From: an uncultured Anaerolineae bacterium
GTDB lineage: Bacteria; Chloroflexota; Anaerolineae; Anaerolineales; Villigracilaceae
Assembly: GCA_903908605.1 (NCBI GenBank)
Contig: CAIVSQ010000238.1
Coordinates: 1 to 40,347 of the forward strand
Length of the DNA: 40,347 nucleotides
Direction: 5' to 3'
Positions 1 to 9,045 of this stretch are shown here, one piece after another; within the stretch, counting starts at the first letter, position 1, and each line of letters starts with the position of its first letter. The translations under genes and the position numbers were made by a program. Under the pieces are notes generated by a model. That model worked only from the letters and a program-made list of their open reading frames with translations, had not been told where the DNA came from and did not search any database.

Positions 1-1
1 C

Positions 2-1006
2 CGGCTGCTGCGCACCGCCGATGGTGGCCATACCTGGCGGGAGGCCTCCCCCTCCGGCAGCTATGATTACCAGAATAGCTTTTTCCTCGATACCCAGCAC
101 GCCTGGCTCGCTTTTTATGACCCTGCCACCAGCACAAATGGAATCCTGCGCACCACCGATGGCGGTCAAACCTGGGCACCCATGCCCGCCAATGACCAGG
201 TTCAGAATGCCTGGCTAACCTTTAGCAACCCCAACGAAGGCCTGGCCGAAGTTGCCGGGCTGGGCGCCGGTAACGCCTACATCAACTATTTCCAAACCCA
301 CGATGGTGGCACCAGTTGGGAACCCGTTCTGCTGGTTGCACCCAGCTCCGAGCCTGGCCTACCCCCTGGCACAGTGCACCTCTGCAATATTTGTGGTGAC
401 AGCCTGTATTATGACTCGCAGCGCGCCATCATCACCTATGGCGATATGGCCGGCGAACCCTCGGGGGTCGTACGACTCTCCGTCACCACCGACCTGGGCG
501 CGCACTGGTCCGACCTGCGCCTGCCACTGCCCGCTGGCAAATACGAAGGTGGCTCAGTAGCCCCACTGCCCGTGGCCTTCTTTGACGAACAAGGCCTGAT
601 GCCTGTCAACATCGTCAAGTACAACCCAGATGGCTCGCTTGCTCTGAGTGCATTGGCTTTTTACACCAGCCAGGATGGCGGCCAAACCTGGCAAGCCGCA
701 GCAGGCGTACTGGAAAGCGATCATGTCCTTGGCAGCCAGGTGCTGATGGTTTCACCCGTCGAAGCCTTTGTACGCTGTGGTGCTTATTTATGTTCCACCA
801 GTGACAGCGCCCAAAACTGGAACACACTCACCAACCAGCTCGATTTTGACCAATCCAGCGGCGGCCCTGATTACGTCTTTCAATACCAATTCTCTGACCC
901 AACCAATGGCTGGGCCCTCTCCGGGCAAAGCGGTGCCACCTCGCTTTGGTTCACCAGCGATAGCGGCCGAACCTGGGCCCGACTACGACCGCTCCTGCTG
1001 CCATAG
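2..1006 (+). CDS. Asp-box (BNR) beta-propeller protein, 5' truncated
   Basis: The reading frame is open from the first bases of the window, so the start lies outside it. Asp-box motifs (S/T-x-D-x-G-x-T-W) recur roughly every 45-60 residues: TADGGHTW, TTDGGQTW, THDGGTSW, TSQDGGQTW and TSDSGRTW near the C-terminus. Such repeats close the beta-hairpins of sialidase-like and Ycf48/HCF136-like propellers. Four to six blades are visible; the N-terminal blades and any signal peptide are missing. In this family the proteins are usually secreted or surface-exposed, but no catalytic sialidase residues can be assigned from the fragment. The gene ends at a bidirectional terminator shared with the convergent sufE-like gene. 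The fold is fairly certain; the function is unknown. Confidence 0.85.
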   Translation, partial: RLLRTADGGHTWREASPSGSYDYQNSFFLDTQHAWLAFYDPATSTNGILRTTDGGQTWAPMPANDQVQNAWLTFSNPNEGLAEVAGLGAGNAYINYFQTHDGGTSWEPVLLVAPSSEPGLPPGTVHLCNICGDSLYYDSQRAIITYGDMAGEPSGVVRLSVTTDLGAHWSDLRLPLPAGKYEGGSVAPLPVAFFDEQGLMPVNIVKYNPDGSLALSALAFYTSQDGGQTWQAAAGVLESDHVLGSQVLMVSPVEAFVRCGAYLCSTSDSAQNWNTLTNQLDFDQSSGGPDYVFQYQFSDPTNGWALSGQSGATSLWFTSDSGRTWARLRPLLLP

Positions 1007-1023
1007 GCTTGCAATGCTCCAAT

Positions 1024-1051
1024 AAAAAATCCCACTCGCGTGGGATTTTTT
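1024..1051. terminator. Bidirectional rho-independent terminator
   Basis: A perfect 12-bp inverted repeat (AAAAAATCCCAC / GTGGGATTTTTT) with a TCGC loop lies between two convergent genes. Its A-tract and T-tract let it work in both directions. Confidence 0.9.
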
Positions 1052-1056
1052 GTTGA

Positions 1057-1488
1057 TCAAGGGTTTACCAGCCTGACGGCCGCCTGCTTCATGTGAGACA
1101 ACACTCCCTGGAAACCGTTCAGACGCTGGTAGCTAATGGCCTCCTGCAAGTTCATCGGGGCATAAAAATCTGCCGGCAGTCCAATAACATCCTCCGGCTG
1201 GGCACCGTTCAACCCATTGGCCAGGATGGCCGCCAACCCACGCACAGTCGGCGATTGAGGTGGAATATCAAAGTGGAACACCAGCCCGCCGGAAGGCAGT
1301 TTTTCGGCAAAAAGGAAAACCGGCGTCATGCACTCGGGCACAGGCTCCATTTTTGCGCGTTCACCCTGCAGCCATTCCGGCAGAGGCGGCAGCGATTCTG
1401 AATATTGGATCAACATCTCCACTTTTTCCTGGCGCGAAGCCAGGGCAAAATCGTCGATGATTTCCTGCAGTTGGGCGGGGATACTCAT
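1057..1488 (-). CDS. sufE: SufE family Fe-S cluster assembly sulfur acceptor
   Basis: A SufE-type protein of about 143 residues. SufE accepts persulfide sulfur from a cysteine desulfurase and passes it to the Fe-S scaffold in the cytoplasm. The conserved cysteine sits in the loop VPECMTPVFL, matching the position of the SufE acceptor cysteine, and the later segment SPTVRGLAAILANGLNGAQPEDV is the usual SufE helix region. I prefer the ATG at 1488 over an upstream TTG at 1500; neither has a strong ribosome binding site. The gene lies 18 nt downstream of a rhodanese gene on the same strand, so the two are probably co-transcribed. The pairing resembles the sseA-sufE-like pair in actinobacteria. 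Neither a desulfurase nor SUF scaffold genes are in the window. Confidence 0.88.
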   Translation of the reverse strand: MSIPAQLQEIIDDFALASRQEKVEMLIQYSESLPPLPEWLQGERAKMEPVPECMTPVFLFAEKLPSGGLVFHFDIPPQSPTVRGLAAILANGLNGAQPEDVIGLPADFYAPMNLQEAISYQRLNGFQGVLSHMKQAAVRLVNP

Positions 1489-1506
1489 AAGATTGGCCAA
1501 AAAGAG

Positions 1507-2346
1507 TTATTTTTCAATGGGCGCATCAACCAGGTTACCCCACTCCGTCCAGGAGCCATCATAATTTCGGACGCGCGGGTAACCGAGCAAGTACTTGAGC
1601 ACAAACCAGGTCAGCGAGGAACGCTCACCAATGCGGCAGTAAGCAATAATATCCTCATCCGGCAAAATGCCCTTGCCCTCAAACAACTCCTTGAGTGCCT
1701 CGGGGGTTTTAAAGGTGGCATCGGCCTCATTAACTGCCGTGCTCCACGGAATGCTAACAGCCCCGGGGATATGCCCGCCGCGCGTGGCGCCTTCCTGTGG
1801 ATAGTTCGCCATGTGCAGCATTTCACCGCTGAATTCCTTCGGTGAGCGCACATCCACCAGTGGGCGGTGATTGGCAATCTGCATGAATACATCGTTGCGG
1901 TAAGCACGCAGGTTGGAGTCCGCCGGCCTGGCTCGATAATTGACCGCCGGATAAGAGCGCACTTCCTTTACCAGCGGGCGGCCTTCCTGCTCCCACTTCG
2001 TCCGGCCGCCATTCATAATGCGCACATCCTCGTGGCCGTAATACTGGAACAGCCACAGCGCATAGCAGGCAAACCAGTTGGATTTATCGCCATAGAAAAC
2101 CAGCGTGGTGTCATTACCAATGCCCATCCGCGCGCAAATCTGTTCAAATTGATCACGCGAAATAAAATCGCGTCGCAGCGGGTGCTGCAGGGTGGTGAAC
2201 CAGTCAACCTGCTGGGCCCCAGGGATGTGGCCAATGGCATACAGCAGCGCGTCTTCATCCGATTCAATCAGGCGCACGGAGGGGTTATTCAAGTTTTCGG
2301 CAACCCAGGCAGTTTCAACCAGGGTGTCTGGAAAAGCGTAAGGCAT
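1507..2346 (-). CDS. sseA: Tandem-domain rhodanese (thiosulfate/3-mercaptopyruvate sulfurtransferase)
   Basis: A 279-residue protein with two rhodanese domains, the N-terminal one inactive (residues about 8-125) and the C-terminal one catalytic (about 155-275). The active-site loop is CRIGERS at residues 237-243, with Cys237 as the persulfide-forming residue; a CRxGxR loop is typical of thiosulfate sulfurtransferases. Other family landmarks are GHIPGA at 39-44 and again at 191-196. The start is well supported by GAGGAG a few bases upstream. The gene is followed by sufE on the same strand, which suggests that persulfide from this enzyme, or sulfur salvage generally, feeds Fe-S assembly; that link is inference. 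Substrate choice (thiosulfate or mercaptopyruvate) cannot be settled from the sequence. Confidence 0.9.
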   Translation of the reverse strand: MPYAFPDTLVETAWVAENLNNPSVRLIESDEDALLYAIGHIPGAQQVDWFTTLQHPLRRDFISRDQFEQICARMGIGNDTTLVFYGDKSNWFACYALWLFQYYGHEDVRIMNGGRTKWEQEGRPLVKEVRSYPAVNYRARPADSNLRAYRNDVFMQIANHRPLVDVRSPKEFSGEMLHMANYPQEGATRGGHIPGAVSIPWSTAVNEADATFKTPEALKELFEGKGILPDEDIIAYCRIGERSSLTWFVLKYLLGYPRVRNYDGSWTEWGNLVDAPIEK

Positions 2347-2477
2347 ATTTTCTCCTCTTGGACGTTAGTAAACATGACCCGGTTTATTCCCGGGTGGCTG
2401 GTTAAATTATAAACGGGAATATATTATATTTTTATTATAAAAATAATCAAATTTTCCATCAAGCCAAGCAACCCCCA

Positions 2478-2508
2478 TTGCCAGGCAAAGCCAGGCTTCG
2501 AGTAAAAT
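2478..2508 (+). promoter_or_regulatory. Candidate leaderless promoter of the RNase HI gene
   Basis: TTGCCA (2478-2483) and TAAAAT (2503-2508) are separated by 19 bp. The -10 box ends 6 nt before the ATG and no ribosome binding site is present, so transcription would start at or next to the start codon. Confidence 0.5.
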
Positions 2509-2514
2509 AAAGCC

Positions 2515-3153
2515 ATGGCAAAACAAAAATATTATGTCGTCTGGAAAGGCCGCCGTACCGGCATCTTCAACACCTGGGAAGCCTGCTCAGCCCAGGTGAC
2601 CGGTTTCACCGGCGCACAGTACAAATCCTTCGAGAGCCTCTCGGCCGCCGAAAGCGCATTCAAAGGCGCATATTCAGCCGTGGTGGCCACCAAACCCAGC
2701 CCAGCAGCCCCCCCGATCCAGGTCGTGCCCTCCAAAACTGCACGAAAGACGCCACAGCTCCCTTCCATCTGCGTGGATGCGGCCTGCTCCGGAGTACCCG
2801 GCCCACTCGAGTGGCGCGGCGTACATACCGGTGGCGCTCAGATCTTCAAATCAGCCATCTATCCGGATGGCACCAACAACATCGGCGAATTCCTGGCCAT
2901 TGTCCAGGGGCTGCGCTGGCTGCAAACCAGCCAGCTGGACTGGCCACTTTATTCCGATTCAACCAACGCCCTGCTCTGGGTGCGTCTGAAAAAATGCCGT
3001 ACCAAGCAAAGACAGACCAGCCGCAATGGCCCGCTTTTCAAGCTGATCGCCGAAGCCGAGAGCTGGCTGGCTGAGAATCGTTATGCCAATAAAGTACTGA
3101 AATGGGAAACCGACGATTGGGGTGAGAACCCGGCCGATTTTGGACGCAAATAA
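2515..3153 (+). CDS. rnhA: Ribonuclease HI with N-terminal viroplasmin domain
   Basis: A 212-residue protein. Residues 4-52 (KYYVVWKGRRTGIF, then the W-E-A-C and GAQYKSF segments) form a viroplasmin/caulimovirus-type RNA-DNA hybrid-binding domain, as in eukaryotic RNase H1. A Pro-rich linker leads to an RNase H domain at about 84-212. The four acidic catalytic residues can be placed: Asp88 (ICVDAA), Glu125 (NNIGEF), Asp148 (LYSDS) and Asp208 (NPADFG). It should cleave the RNA strand of RNA:DNA hybrids such as R-loops and Okazaki primers. The start ATG has no Shine-Dalgarno sequence but lies 6 nt after a TAAAAT box, which suggests leaderless expression. It converges on the thioesterase gene with only 7 nt between the stop codons and no terminator. 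Confidence 0.93.
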   Translation: MAKQKYYVVWKGRRTGIFNTWEACSAQVTGFTGAQYKSFESLSAAESAFKGAYSAVVATKPSPAAPPIQVVPSKTARKTPQLPSICVDAACSGVPGPLEWRGVHTGGAQIFKSAIYPDGTNNIGEFLAIVQGLRWLQTSQLDWPLYSDSTNALLWVRLKKCRTKQRQTSRNGPLFKLIAEAESWLAENRYANKVLKWETDDWGENPADFGRK

Positions 3154-3160
3154 ATCAGCT

Positions 3161-3553
3161 TCAGCCCTTCTTCTGCCCAACACGCGCCATGAAGCGCTCA
3201 GTATCCACCATGAAGCGTTCGTGCACAGCCTGGCCAATTTTTTCAACCTCGTCCCAGGCCTCCACCTGGAAGATGAGTTTCCGCCCTTCCACCGCGCTCA
3301 ACTCCGCCCGTGCCCGCACCTGCATCCCTAACGGGGTGCCCGCCAGGTGATGTACATCGATATGCCCGCCAACCGTGGTCTGCCCGGCCGCCAGCTGTCC
3401 ATCCAACGCCTGCACAGCCGCGGCCTCCATCAGCCCCACCAACGCTGGGGTGCTGTAAACCGGCACCAACCCGCTGCCCCAGCGCGCAGCCGTATCCGCT
3501 TCGCTGACAGTGATCTTCAATTCGGCCTTCAAGCCAATGAGTAATGGTTCCAT
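3161..3553 (-). CDS. FlK-like hotdog-fold thioesterase
   Basis: A 130-residue single hotdog domain resembling the fluoroacetyl-CoA thioesterase FlK of Streptomyces cattleya. Segments such as PALVGLMEAAAVQAL, GTPLGMQVRARAELSAVEGRKL and VHERFMV line up with the family. The catalytic triad of FlK (Thr42, Glu50, His76) is matched by Thr35, Glu43 and His69 with identical spacing (8 and 26 residues). It is expected to hydrolyse a small acyl-CoA. Most relatives outside fluoroacetate producers have no known substrate, and nothing nearby suggests fluorometabolite resistance, so a housekeeping acyl-CoA is more likely. The start has a good GGAGG ribosome binding site 5 nt upstream. Confidence 0.85.
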   Translation of the reverse strand: MEPLLIGLKAELKITVSEADTAARWGSGLVPVYSTPALVGLMEAAAVQALDGQLAAGQTTVGGHIDVHHLAGTPLGMQVRARAELSAVEGRKLIFQVEAWDEVEKIGQAVHERFMVDTERFMARVGQKKG

Positions 3554-3612
3554 CTCTTCCTCCGGGGAATTGCTTATCTGTGCATTATAACCTTCGCAAT
3601 TTTATGATCGGC

Positions 3613-3618
3613 TATAAT
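3613..3618 (+). promoter_or_regulatory. Candidate -10 box (TATAAT) upstream of the isochorismatase leader
   Basis: A perfect TATAAT sits in the context GGCTATAATG, a context shared by other putative -10 boxes in the window. No convincing -35 is visible 16-18 bp upstream. Transcription would start near 3625 and give a leader of about 140 nt. Confidence 0.45.
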
Positions 3619-3624
3619 GTTAAG

Positions 3625-3763
3625 GTATATTTAGTGACCACCTACGAATTAAAACGGCTGGACTCGGATTATTTCTCAGAGCTGTGAGAAAGGAAAAGGG
3701 CGGCTGTTTGGAACGCCCTTTATTTATCCTGGCATCCCAGGCCAAAACATTGGAGGTATTAAC
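3625..3763 (+). ncRNA. Possible structured leader RNA with internal terminator
   Basis: Between a TATAAT box and the hydrolase gene lies a leader of about 139 nt. It contains a stem TTTCTCA/TGAGAAA (3672-3678 with 3685-3691), then a GC-rich terminator-like hairpin (3695-3721), a small CCTGG/CCAGG hairpin near 3728-3740, and finally a GGAGGT ribosome binding site. A terminator between promoter and gene suggests attenuation control. I could not match it to a riboswitch class I know. It could instead be a short stand-alone RNA. Confidence 0.35.
3695..3721 (+). terminator. Intrinsic terminator or attenuator before the isochorismatase-like gene
   Basis: An 8-bp stem AAAGGGCG/CGCCCTTT is followed by the T-rich tract TATTTATCC. 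It lies upstream of the coding region it would control, so it may be an attenuator rather than a gene end. Confidence 0.65.
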
Positions 3764-4324
3764 ATGAAAACCGCCTTATTATTGATCGACATTCAAAATG
3801 ATTATTTTCCCGGTGGCAAGATGGAACTCGAGGGCGCTCTGCAAGCCGGTGCCCGCGCCGGCGCCCTGTTGCAGTGCTTCCGTGAACACGGCGGGCAGCA
3901 TATCCACATCCAACACGAATCGCGTCGCCCAGGGGCCACCTTTTTCATCCCCGGCACCGATGGCATCCGCATCCACGACCTGGTGGCCCACTTCGAAGAA
4001 GAACCAATCGTGCACAAGACCTTCCCCAACAGCTTCCGCGAAACCAACCTGCTCGAAATGCTGCGTGAGTGGGGCACCGAACGCCTGGTGATTTGCGGCA
4101 TGATGACTCACATGTGCGTGGATGCCACCGTGCGGACCGCCGCCGACCTGGGTTTCCAGGTCATCATCGTCGAGGATGCCTGTGCCACCCGCGCCCTCAC
4201 CTATGGCGAAACCACTGTCCCCGCCGCCCATGTTCAGGCCGCCTTCCTGGCCGCCCTCAAATCGTATGGCACACTCATGACCACCGAAGAAGTCATTTCG
4301 CGCCTGGCTGCCGAACAGATCTAA
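3764..4324 (+). CDS. Isochorismatase-family cysteine hydrolase
   Basis: A 186-residue single-domain alpha/beta hydrolase of the isochorismatase/nicotinamidase superfamily. The three family residues can be placed: Asp in LLIDIQNDYF (residue 9), Lys in VHKTFPNSF, and the nucleophilic Cys in MTHMCVDATVRTA, preceded by the VICGM strand with its typical cis-peptide region. The superfamily includes nicotinamidases, ureidoacrylate and biuret-type amidohydrolases, and isochorismatases. The metal-binding D-x-H of true nicotinamidases is not evident, so the substrate is left open. A GGAGGT ribosome binding site lies 6 nt before the ATG, and the gene sits downstream of a possible attenuated leader. The M48 protease gene follows after 48 nt on the same strand and may be co-transcribed. 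Confidence 0.88.
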   Translation: MKTALLLIDIQNDYFPGGKMELEGALQAGARAGALLQCFREHGGQHIHIQHESRRPGATFFIPGTDGIRIHDLVAHFEEEPIVHKTFPNSFRETNLLEMLREWGTERLVICGMMTHMCVDATVRTAADLGFQVIIVEDACATRALTYGETTVPAAHVQAAFLAALKSYGTLMTTEEVISRLAAEQI

Positions 4325-4372
4325 GCCACCCGGCTTATCTCGCTCACTTAACAATCACGGAGAACAATCACC

Positions 4373-5503
4373 ATGACCACCCTTGACATGGAAAAACAAC
4401 AACAAGCCAAGCAGTACAACCGCATTAAACGCCGCCTGTGGTTGGTGGAGACCAGCTTCAGCTTGATCTACACCCTGGCCTGGCTCTTCACCGGTTGGGC
4501 TACCGGCCTGCGCAGCTGGCTGATCGCCACCTGGCCCTGGATGTCAAACGAATGGCTGCTGGTGCCGGTCTTCGTACTGATCTTTGGCGCCATCTCATCC
4601 ATCTTGGAAATGCCGCTCAGCTATTACAGCGGTTTTGTACTGCCGCACCGCTTTGACCAATCCAACCAGACCCTTAAAGATTGGATCATCGACCAACTCA
4701 AGGGCCTGGCCATCTCACTGCCAATCGGGCTGATCGTACTCGAATTGCTCTACCTGGCTTTGCGTGTCACCGGTGGGTTGTGGTGGCTGTGGGCCGCCGG
4801 TGGGCTGCTGGTTTTCCAGGTACTCATCGCCAACCTCGCGCCAGTGCTGATCATGCCCATTTTTAACAAGTATGTGCCTTTGGGCGAAGAACACGCCGAG
4901 CTGGCTGCGCGCCTGATGAAACTGGCCGAAAACGCCCACACCACCGTTAAAGGTGTCTTCAAATTCGATATGTCCAAGCGTACCAAGGCCGCCAACGCCG
5001 CCCTGACCGGCATCGGCAGCACCCGCCGCATTGTGCTGGGCGACACACTCATCAACGAATTCTCATTGGATGAGATTGAAACCGTCCTTGCCCACGAATT
5101 GGGTCACCATGTCAACAAGGATACCCCCCTCCTGATCACCTTCGGAACGCTCAGCACGGCACTGGGCTTATACCTGGCCTCGCTGGCCATGAATTGGGCT
5201 GTCGGAGCCTTCGGTTTCAATGGCATCGCCGATGTGGCTGCATTTCCGGCCCTGACCCTCGTGATCAGCCTGTATGGCCTGCTGACCATGCCAATCGACA
5301 ACGGCTTTTCCCGCTGGCGCGAACGCATGGCCGATGCCTACGCCCTCAAATCAACCGGCAAAAACGAAGCCTATATCTCCGCTTTCACCCGCCTGGCCAA
5401 CCAGAACCTGGGCGAGATCGACCCGGAAAAATGGGTGGTCCTGCTCTTCCATTCCCACCCACCCCTCGGTGAACGCATCGAAATGGCTCGCAACTGGAAA
5501 TAA
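4373..5503 (+). CDS. M48 family membrane zinc metalloprotease (Ste24/CAAX prenyl protease 1-like)
   Basis: A 376-residue integral membrane protease. The N-terminal half has several hydrophobic segments (about 25-50, 60-80, 110-130, 138-160), matching the membrane portion of the Ste24-type family. The zinc-binding motif HELGH is at 241-245, and the third ligand Glu317 is in ERMAD (ExxAD). The C-terminal SHPPLGERI motif at 361-369 is also typical. Such enzymes cleave membrane or misfolded proteins in bacteria; prenylated substrates are not expected. The ATG is preceded by GGAGA at a suitable distance. Neighbouring genes give no hint of a substrate. Confidence 0.93.
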   Translation: MTTLDMEKQQQAKQYNRIKRRLWLVETSFSLIYTLAWLFTGWATGLRSWLIATWPWMSNEWLLVPVFVLIFGAISSILEMPLSYYSGFVLPHRFDQSNQTLKDWIIDQLKGLAISLPIGLIVLELLYLALRVTGGLWWLWAAGGLLVFQVLIANLAPVLIMPIFNKYVPLGEEHAELAARLMKLAENAHTTVKGVFKFDMSKRTKAANAALTGIGSTRRIVLGDTLINEFSLDEIETVLAHELGHHVNKDTPLLITFGTLSTALGLYLASLAMNWAVGAFGFNGIADVAAFPALTLVISLYGLLTMPIDNGFSRWRERMADAYALKSTGKNEAYISAFTRLANQNLGEIDPEKWVVLLFHSHPPLGERIEMARNWK

Positions 5504-5538
5504 ACAGCTCCCCGCCCAAGGGGGAATGCTCAAAAACC

Positions 5539-5566
5539 TTGACACTCCCCCTTGCTGGCGTATAAT
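5539..5566 (+). promoter_or_regulatory. Consensus sigma-70 promoter for the serS T-box transcript
   Basis: A perfect TTGACA (5539-5544) and a perfect TATAAT (5561-5566) are separated by 16 bp. The predicted start near 5573 gives a 290-nt leader containing the T-box. Confidence 0.92.
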
Positions 5567-5572
5567 TTCATT

Positions 5573-5840
5573 ACAAAGACAACCCTGAGACAAGTAACTG
5601 TCAAACCTAACAGAGAGCCGCCGGATGGTGCAAGGCGGTAGGTCAAGCAGCGAAATCCCCTCCGGAGGCCGGGTCACCGACCAGTTGCTCTCGCAGGGAC
5701 CCGCCAGCCGGGTCGTAAGAGAGACGGGGCAGCCCGTTACAGCGCGAACCGAGACCAACCAACCCGCCAGGGAAGGTGGTAAACGCAGGTGGTACCACGA
5801 GCCGCCCCTCGTCCTGCACAGGAGGGGCGGTATTTTATTT
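5573..5840 (+). ncRNA. T-box riboswitch leader (serine) controlling serS
   Basis: The leader has the expected T-box order. A stem I base (AGAGAGCCGCCGG near 5610) comes first. The specifier region GAAATCCCCTCCGGAG follows; aligned backward from GAG as in known T-boxes, the codon is UCC at 5656-5658, a serine codon. The T-box core AGGTGGTACCACG is at 5787-5799, and a terminator stem with T-tract lies immediately downstream. Uncharged tRNA-Ser would pair with UCC and, through its acceptor end, with the antiterminator bulge, allowing readthrough into serS. The cognate gene 22 nt further on confirms the amino-acid assignment. Confidence 0.95.
5802..5840 (+). terminator. T-box-regulated terminator of the serS leader
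   Basis: A 9-bp stem CCGCCCCTC/GAGGGGCGG (5802-5810 with 5822-5830) is followed by TATTTTATTT. The 5' side directly follows the T-box core and competes with the antiterminator. Confidence 0.92.
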
Positions 5841-5862
5841 CCCATTTTCAGGAGGTACTACC

Positions 5863-7134
5863 ATGTTGGACATCAATCTGATCCGCGAAAACCCCGAAAT
5901 TGTGCGCAAAGCACTGCGCGACCGCCAGGGCGACCCCGCCCCGGTCGACGCCATCCTCAAGCTGGATGAAATACGCCGCGGCTTGCTTGTGCAGGTCGAA
6001 AGCCTCAAGGCCGAACGCAACGCCGTTTCTAAAGAAATCGGCAAGATGAAAGACCCCGTCGAGCGCCAGACCAAAGTCGAGGCCATGCGCCTGGTCGGCG
6101 ACCGGATTGCCGAGTTGGATACACAAGTCACCGAAACCGATGGCGAACTCAAAGCCCTGACCGACATGCTCCCGAACATCCCCGACCCGCGCACCCCCTA
6201 CGGCACCGATGACAGCGAAAACATCGTTATCAAAACCATCGGTGAACCCAAAAAGTTCGATTTTCAACCCAAGCCGCACTGGGACCTGGGCCCGGCCCTC
6301 GGCATTATCGACTTTGAACGTGGCACCAAGCTGACCGGTTCACGCTTTTACGTACTAAGCGGCGCCGGTGCACGCCTGCAGCGCGCCCTGATCGCCTGGA
6401 TGCTCGACCTGCACACCCGCGGCCAGGGTTACCGCGAGCAGTACCTGCCTTTCATGGTCAAAACCGCCACGGTCTACGGCGCCGGGCAGCTGCCCAAATT
6501 CGCCGATAACCTCTACCGCGACCACGAAGAAGACTACTACTTCGTGCCCACCGCCGAAATCCCCCTCACCGGCCTGCACATGGATGAAATCCTCGATGAA
6601 GCCAGCCTGCCGCGCTATTACACCGCCTACACACCCTGTTTCCGCCGCGAAAAGATGAGCGCCGGACGCGATGTGCGCGGCATCAAACGCGGTCACCAGT
6701 TTGACAAGGTTGAGATGTACATCTACTGCAAGCCCGAAGATTCAGAGGCCATGCACCTCAAAATGCTCAAAGACGCCGAGGAAACCTGCGCCGGGCTGGG
6801 CCTGACCTACCGTGTCAAACAGTTATGCACCGGTGACATCGGTTTCGGTGCGACCATGACCTATGACCTGGAGGTCTGGGCACCCGGCTGCGACGAATGG
6901 CTGGAAGTATCGTCGGTCTCCAACGATACCGACTTCCAGGCCCGGCGTGCCAACATCAAGTACCGCCCCACAGATGGCGGCAAGGTACGCCTGCTGAATA
7001 CCCTCAACGGCTCAGGCCTCGGCCTGCCACGCACCATGATCGCGGTGCTCGAAAACTACCAGCAGGCCGACGGCTCCATTGTTGTGCCCGAAGTGCTGCG
7101 CCCCTGGATGGGCGGCATCGACGTTATTCGGTAA
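5863..7134 (+). CDS. serS: Seryl-tRNA synthetase
   Basis: A 423-residue class II aminoacyl-tRNA synthetase that charges tRNA-Ser (and tRNA-Sec where present). Residues 1-110 form the coiled-coil tRNA-binding arm, beginning [21 protein letters not shown]. Motif 2 is [20 protein letters not shown] followed by FDKVEMY, and motif 3 contains [20 protein letters not shown]. An in-frame upstream ATG at 5776 lies inside the T-box, so the true start is 5863, with AGGAGGT at 5850-5856. The length is normal for bacterial SerRS. In motif 2 the usual EAG after the first arginines is replaced by EKMSAG. Expression is governed by the serine T-box. A terminator follows the stop codon. Confidence 0.97.
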   Translation: MLDINLIRENPEIVRKALRDRQGDPAPVDAILKLDEIRRGLLVQVESLKAERNAVSKEIGKMKDPVERQTKVEAMRLVGDRIAELDTQVTETDGELKALTDMLPNIPDPRTPYGTDDSENIVIKTIGEPKKFDFQPKPHWDLGPALGIIDFERGTKLTGSRFYVLSGAGARLQRALIAWMLDLHTRGQGYREQYLPFMVKTATVYGAGQLPKFADNLYRDHEEDYYFVPTAEIPLTGLHMDEILDEASLPRYYTAYTPCFRREKMSAGRDVRGIKRGHQFDKVEMYIYCKPEDSEAMHLKMLKDAEETCAGLGLTYRVKQLCTGDIGFGATMTYDLEVWAPGCDEWLEVSSVSNDTDFQARRANIKYRPTDGGKVRLLNTLNGSGLGLPRTMIAVLENYQQADGSIVVPEVLRPWMGGIDVIR

Positions 7135-7143
7135 ATCAAACTG

Positions 7144-7185
7144 GCAGGGGCAGGCTCTCTCAAGACCCTGTCCCTGCTTTTTATT
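7144..7185 (+). terminator. Rho-independent terminator after serS
   Basis: GCAGGGGCAGG (7144-7154) pairs with CCTGTCCCTGC (7167-7177), one mismatch, followed by TTTTTATTTAT. Confidence 0.85.
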
Positions 7186-7214
7186 TATATGTGTTCCCCA
7201 TGAAATGAGGATAG

Positions 7215-7730
7215 ATGATCAACTGGCTCGCGTTTGGTGAGATCATGTTGCAGTGGATCACCCTGGTATTCATGCTGGTGGGATTGGTTGGGCTGGTCAT
7301 CCCCATTTTTCCCGGCATCGTCGTCATTTGGCTGGCTGCAGCTTTCTATGCCCTGCTGGCCGCTTCGGCGGGTTGGATGAATGGTTGGGACTGGCTGTTG
7401 TTCGTATTCATCACCCTGCTGATGATTGTGGGCAGTGTCATTGATAACATCATCATCGCAAAAAAACTGCGCGAAACCGGCACTCCCTGGAAATCAATTG
7501 GAATTGGTTATGCTGCCGGACTGGTTTCCAGCCTTTTCCTGACGCCTTTCGCAGCCTTGCTGATCACCCCACTGGCTCTTTATTTAGCCGAGTACTCCCG
7601 GCTTCGTAATAAAAACGAAGCCTTTCAGTCGGCCAAGGGCTGGCTGATCGGCTTCGGATGGACCTTCCTGGTCTTGGTTGCCATTGGGGCGGCTATGATC
7701 GCCTTGTGGCTGATGTGGATTTGGTTGTAA
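7215..7730 (+). CDS. DUF456 family integral membrane protein
   Basis: A 171-residue, very hydrophobic protein with about four to five membrane segments, including a GLVGLVIPIFPGIVVIWLAA segment near the N-terminus typical of DUF456 proteins, and a Gly/Ala-rich C-terminal segment. The biochemical role of the family is unknown. The start at 7215 has a short-spaced GAGG; a second ATG at 7245 is also possible. It is convergent with the anti-sigma-like gene, 13 nt away, where a short AAACCG/CGGTTT palindrome (7730-7742) has too small a loop to be called a terminator. Confidence 0.78.
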   Translation: MINWLAFGEIMLQWITLVFMLVGLVGLVIPIFPGIVVIWLAAAFYALLAASAGWMNGWDWLLFVFITLLMIVGSVIDNIIIAKKLRETGTPWKSIGIGYAAGLVSSLFLTPFAALLITPLALYLAEYSRLRNKNEAFQSAKGWLIGFGWTFLVLVAIGAAMIALWLMWIWL

Positions 7731-7743
7731 AACCGCCGGTTTA

Positions 7744-9041
<1,298 letters not shown>

Positions 9042-9045
<4 letters not shown>

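Noticed and set aside
3625..3721. Match of the leader to a known riboswitch (guanidine, purine, TPP, cobalamin, ZTP, preQ1 and others)
   Set aside because: None of the signature motifs that I remember for these classes is present.
3779..4354. A long minus-strand reading frame (191 residues) opposite the isochorismatase-like gene
   Set aside because: It has no family motifs, is Gly/Asp/His-rich, and is the antisense of a well-supported gene with a good ribosome binding site.
5505..5528. Hairpin TCCCC/GGGGA after the M48 protease gene as a terminator
   Set aside because: The stem is short and there is no T-tract, so I did not call it.
5848..6279. Minus-strand reading frame opposite the serS start
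   Set aside because: Antisense shadow of serS, with no recognisable motif and overlapping the T-box transcript.
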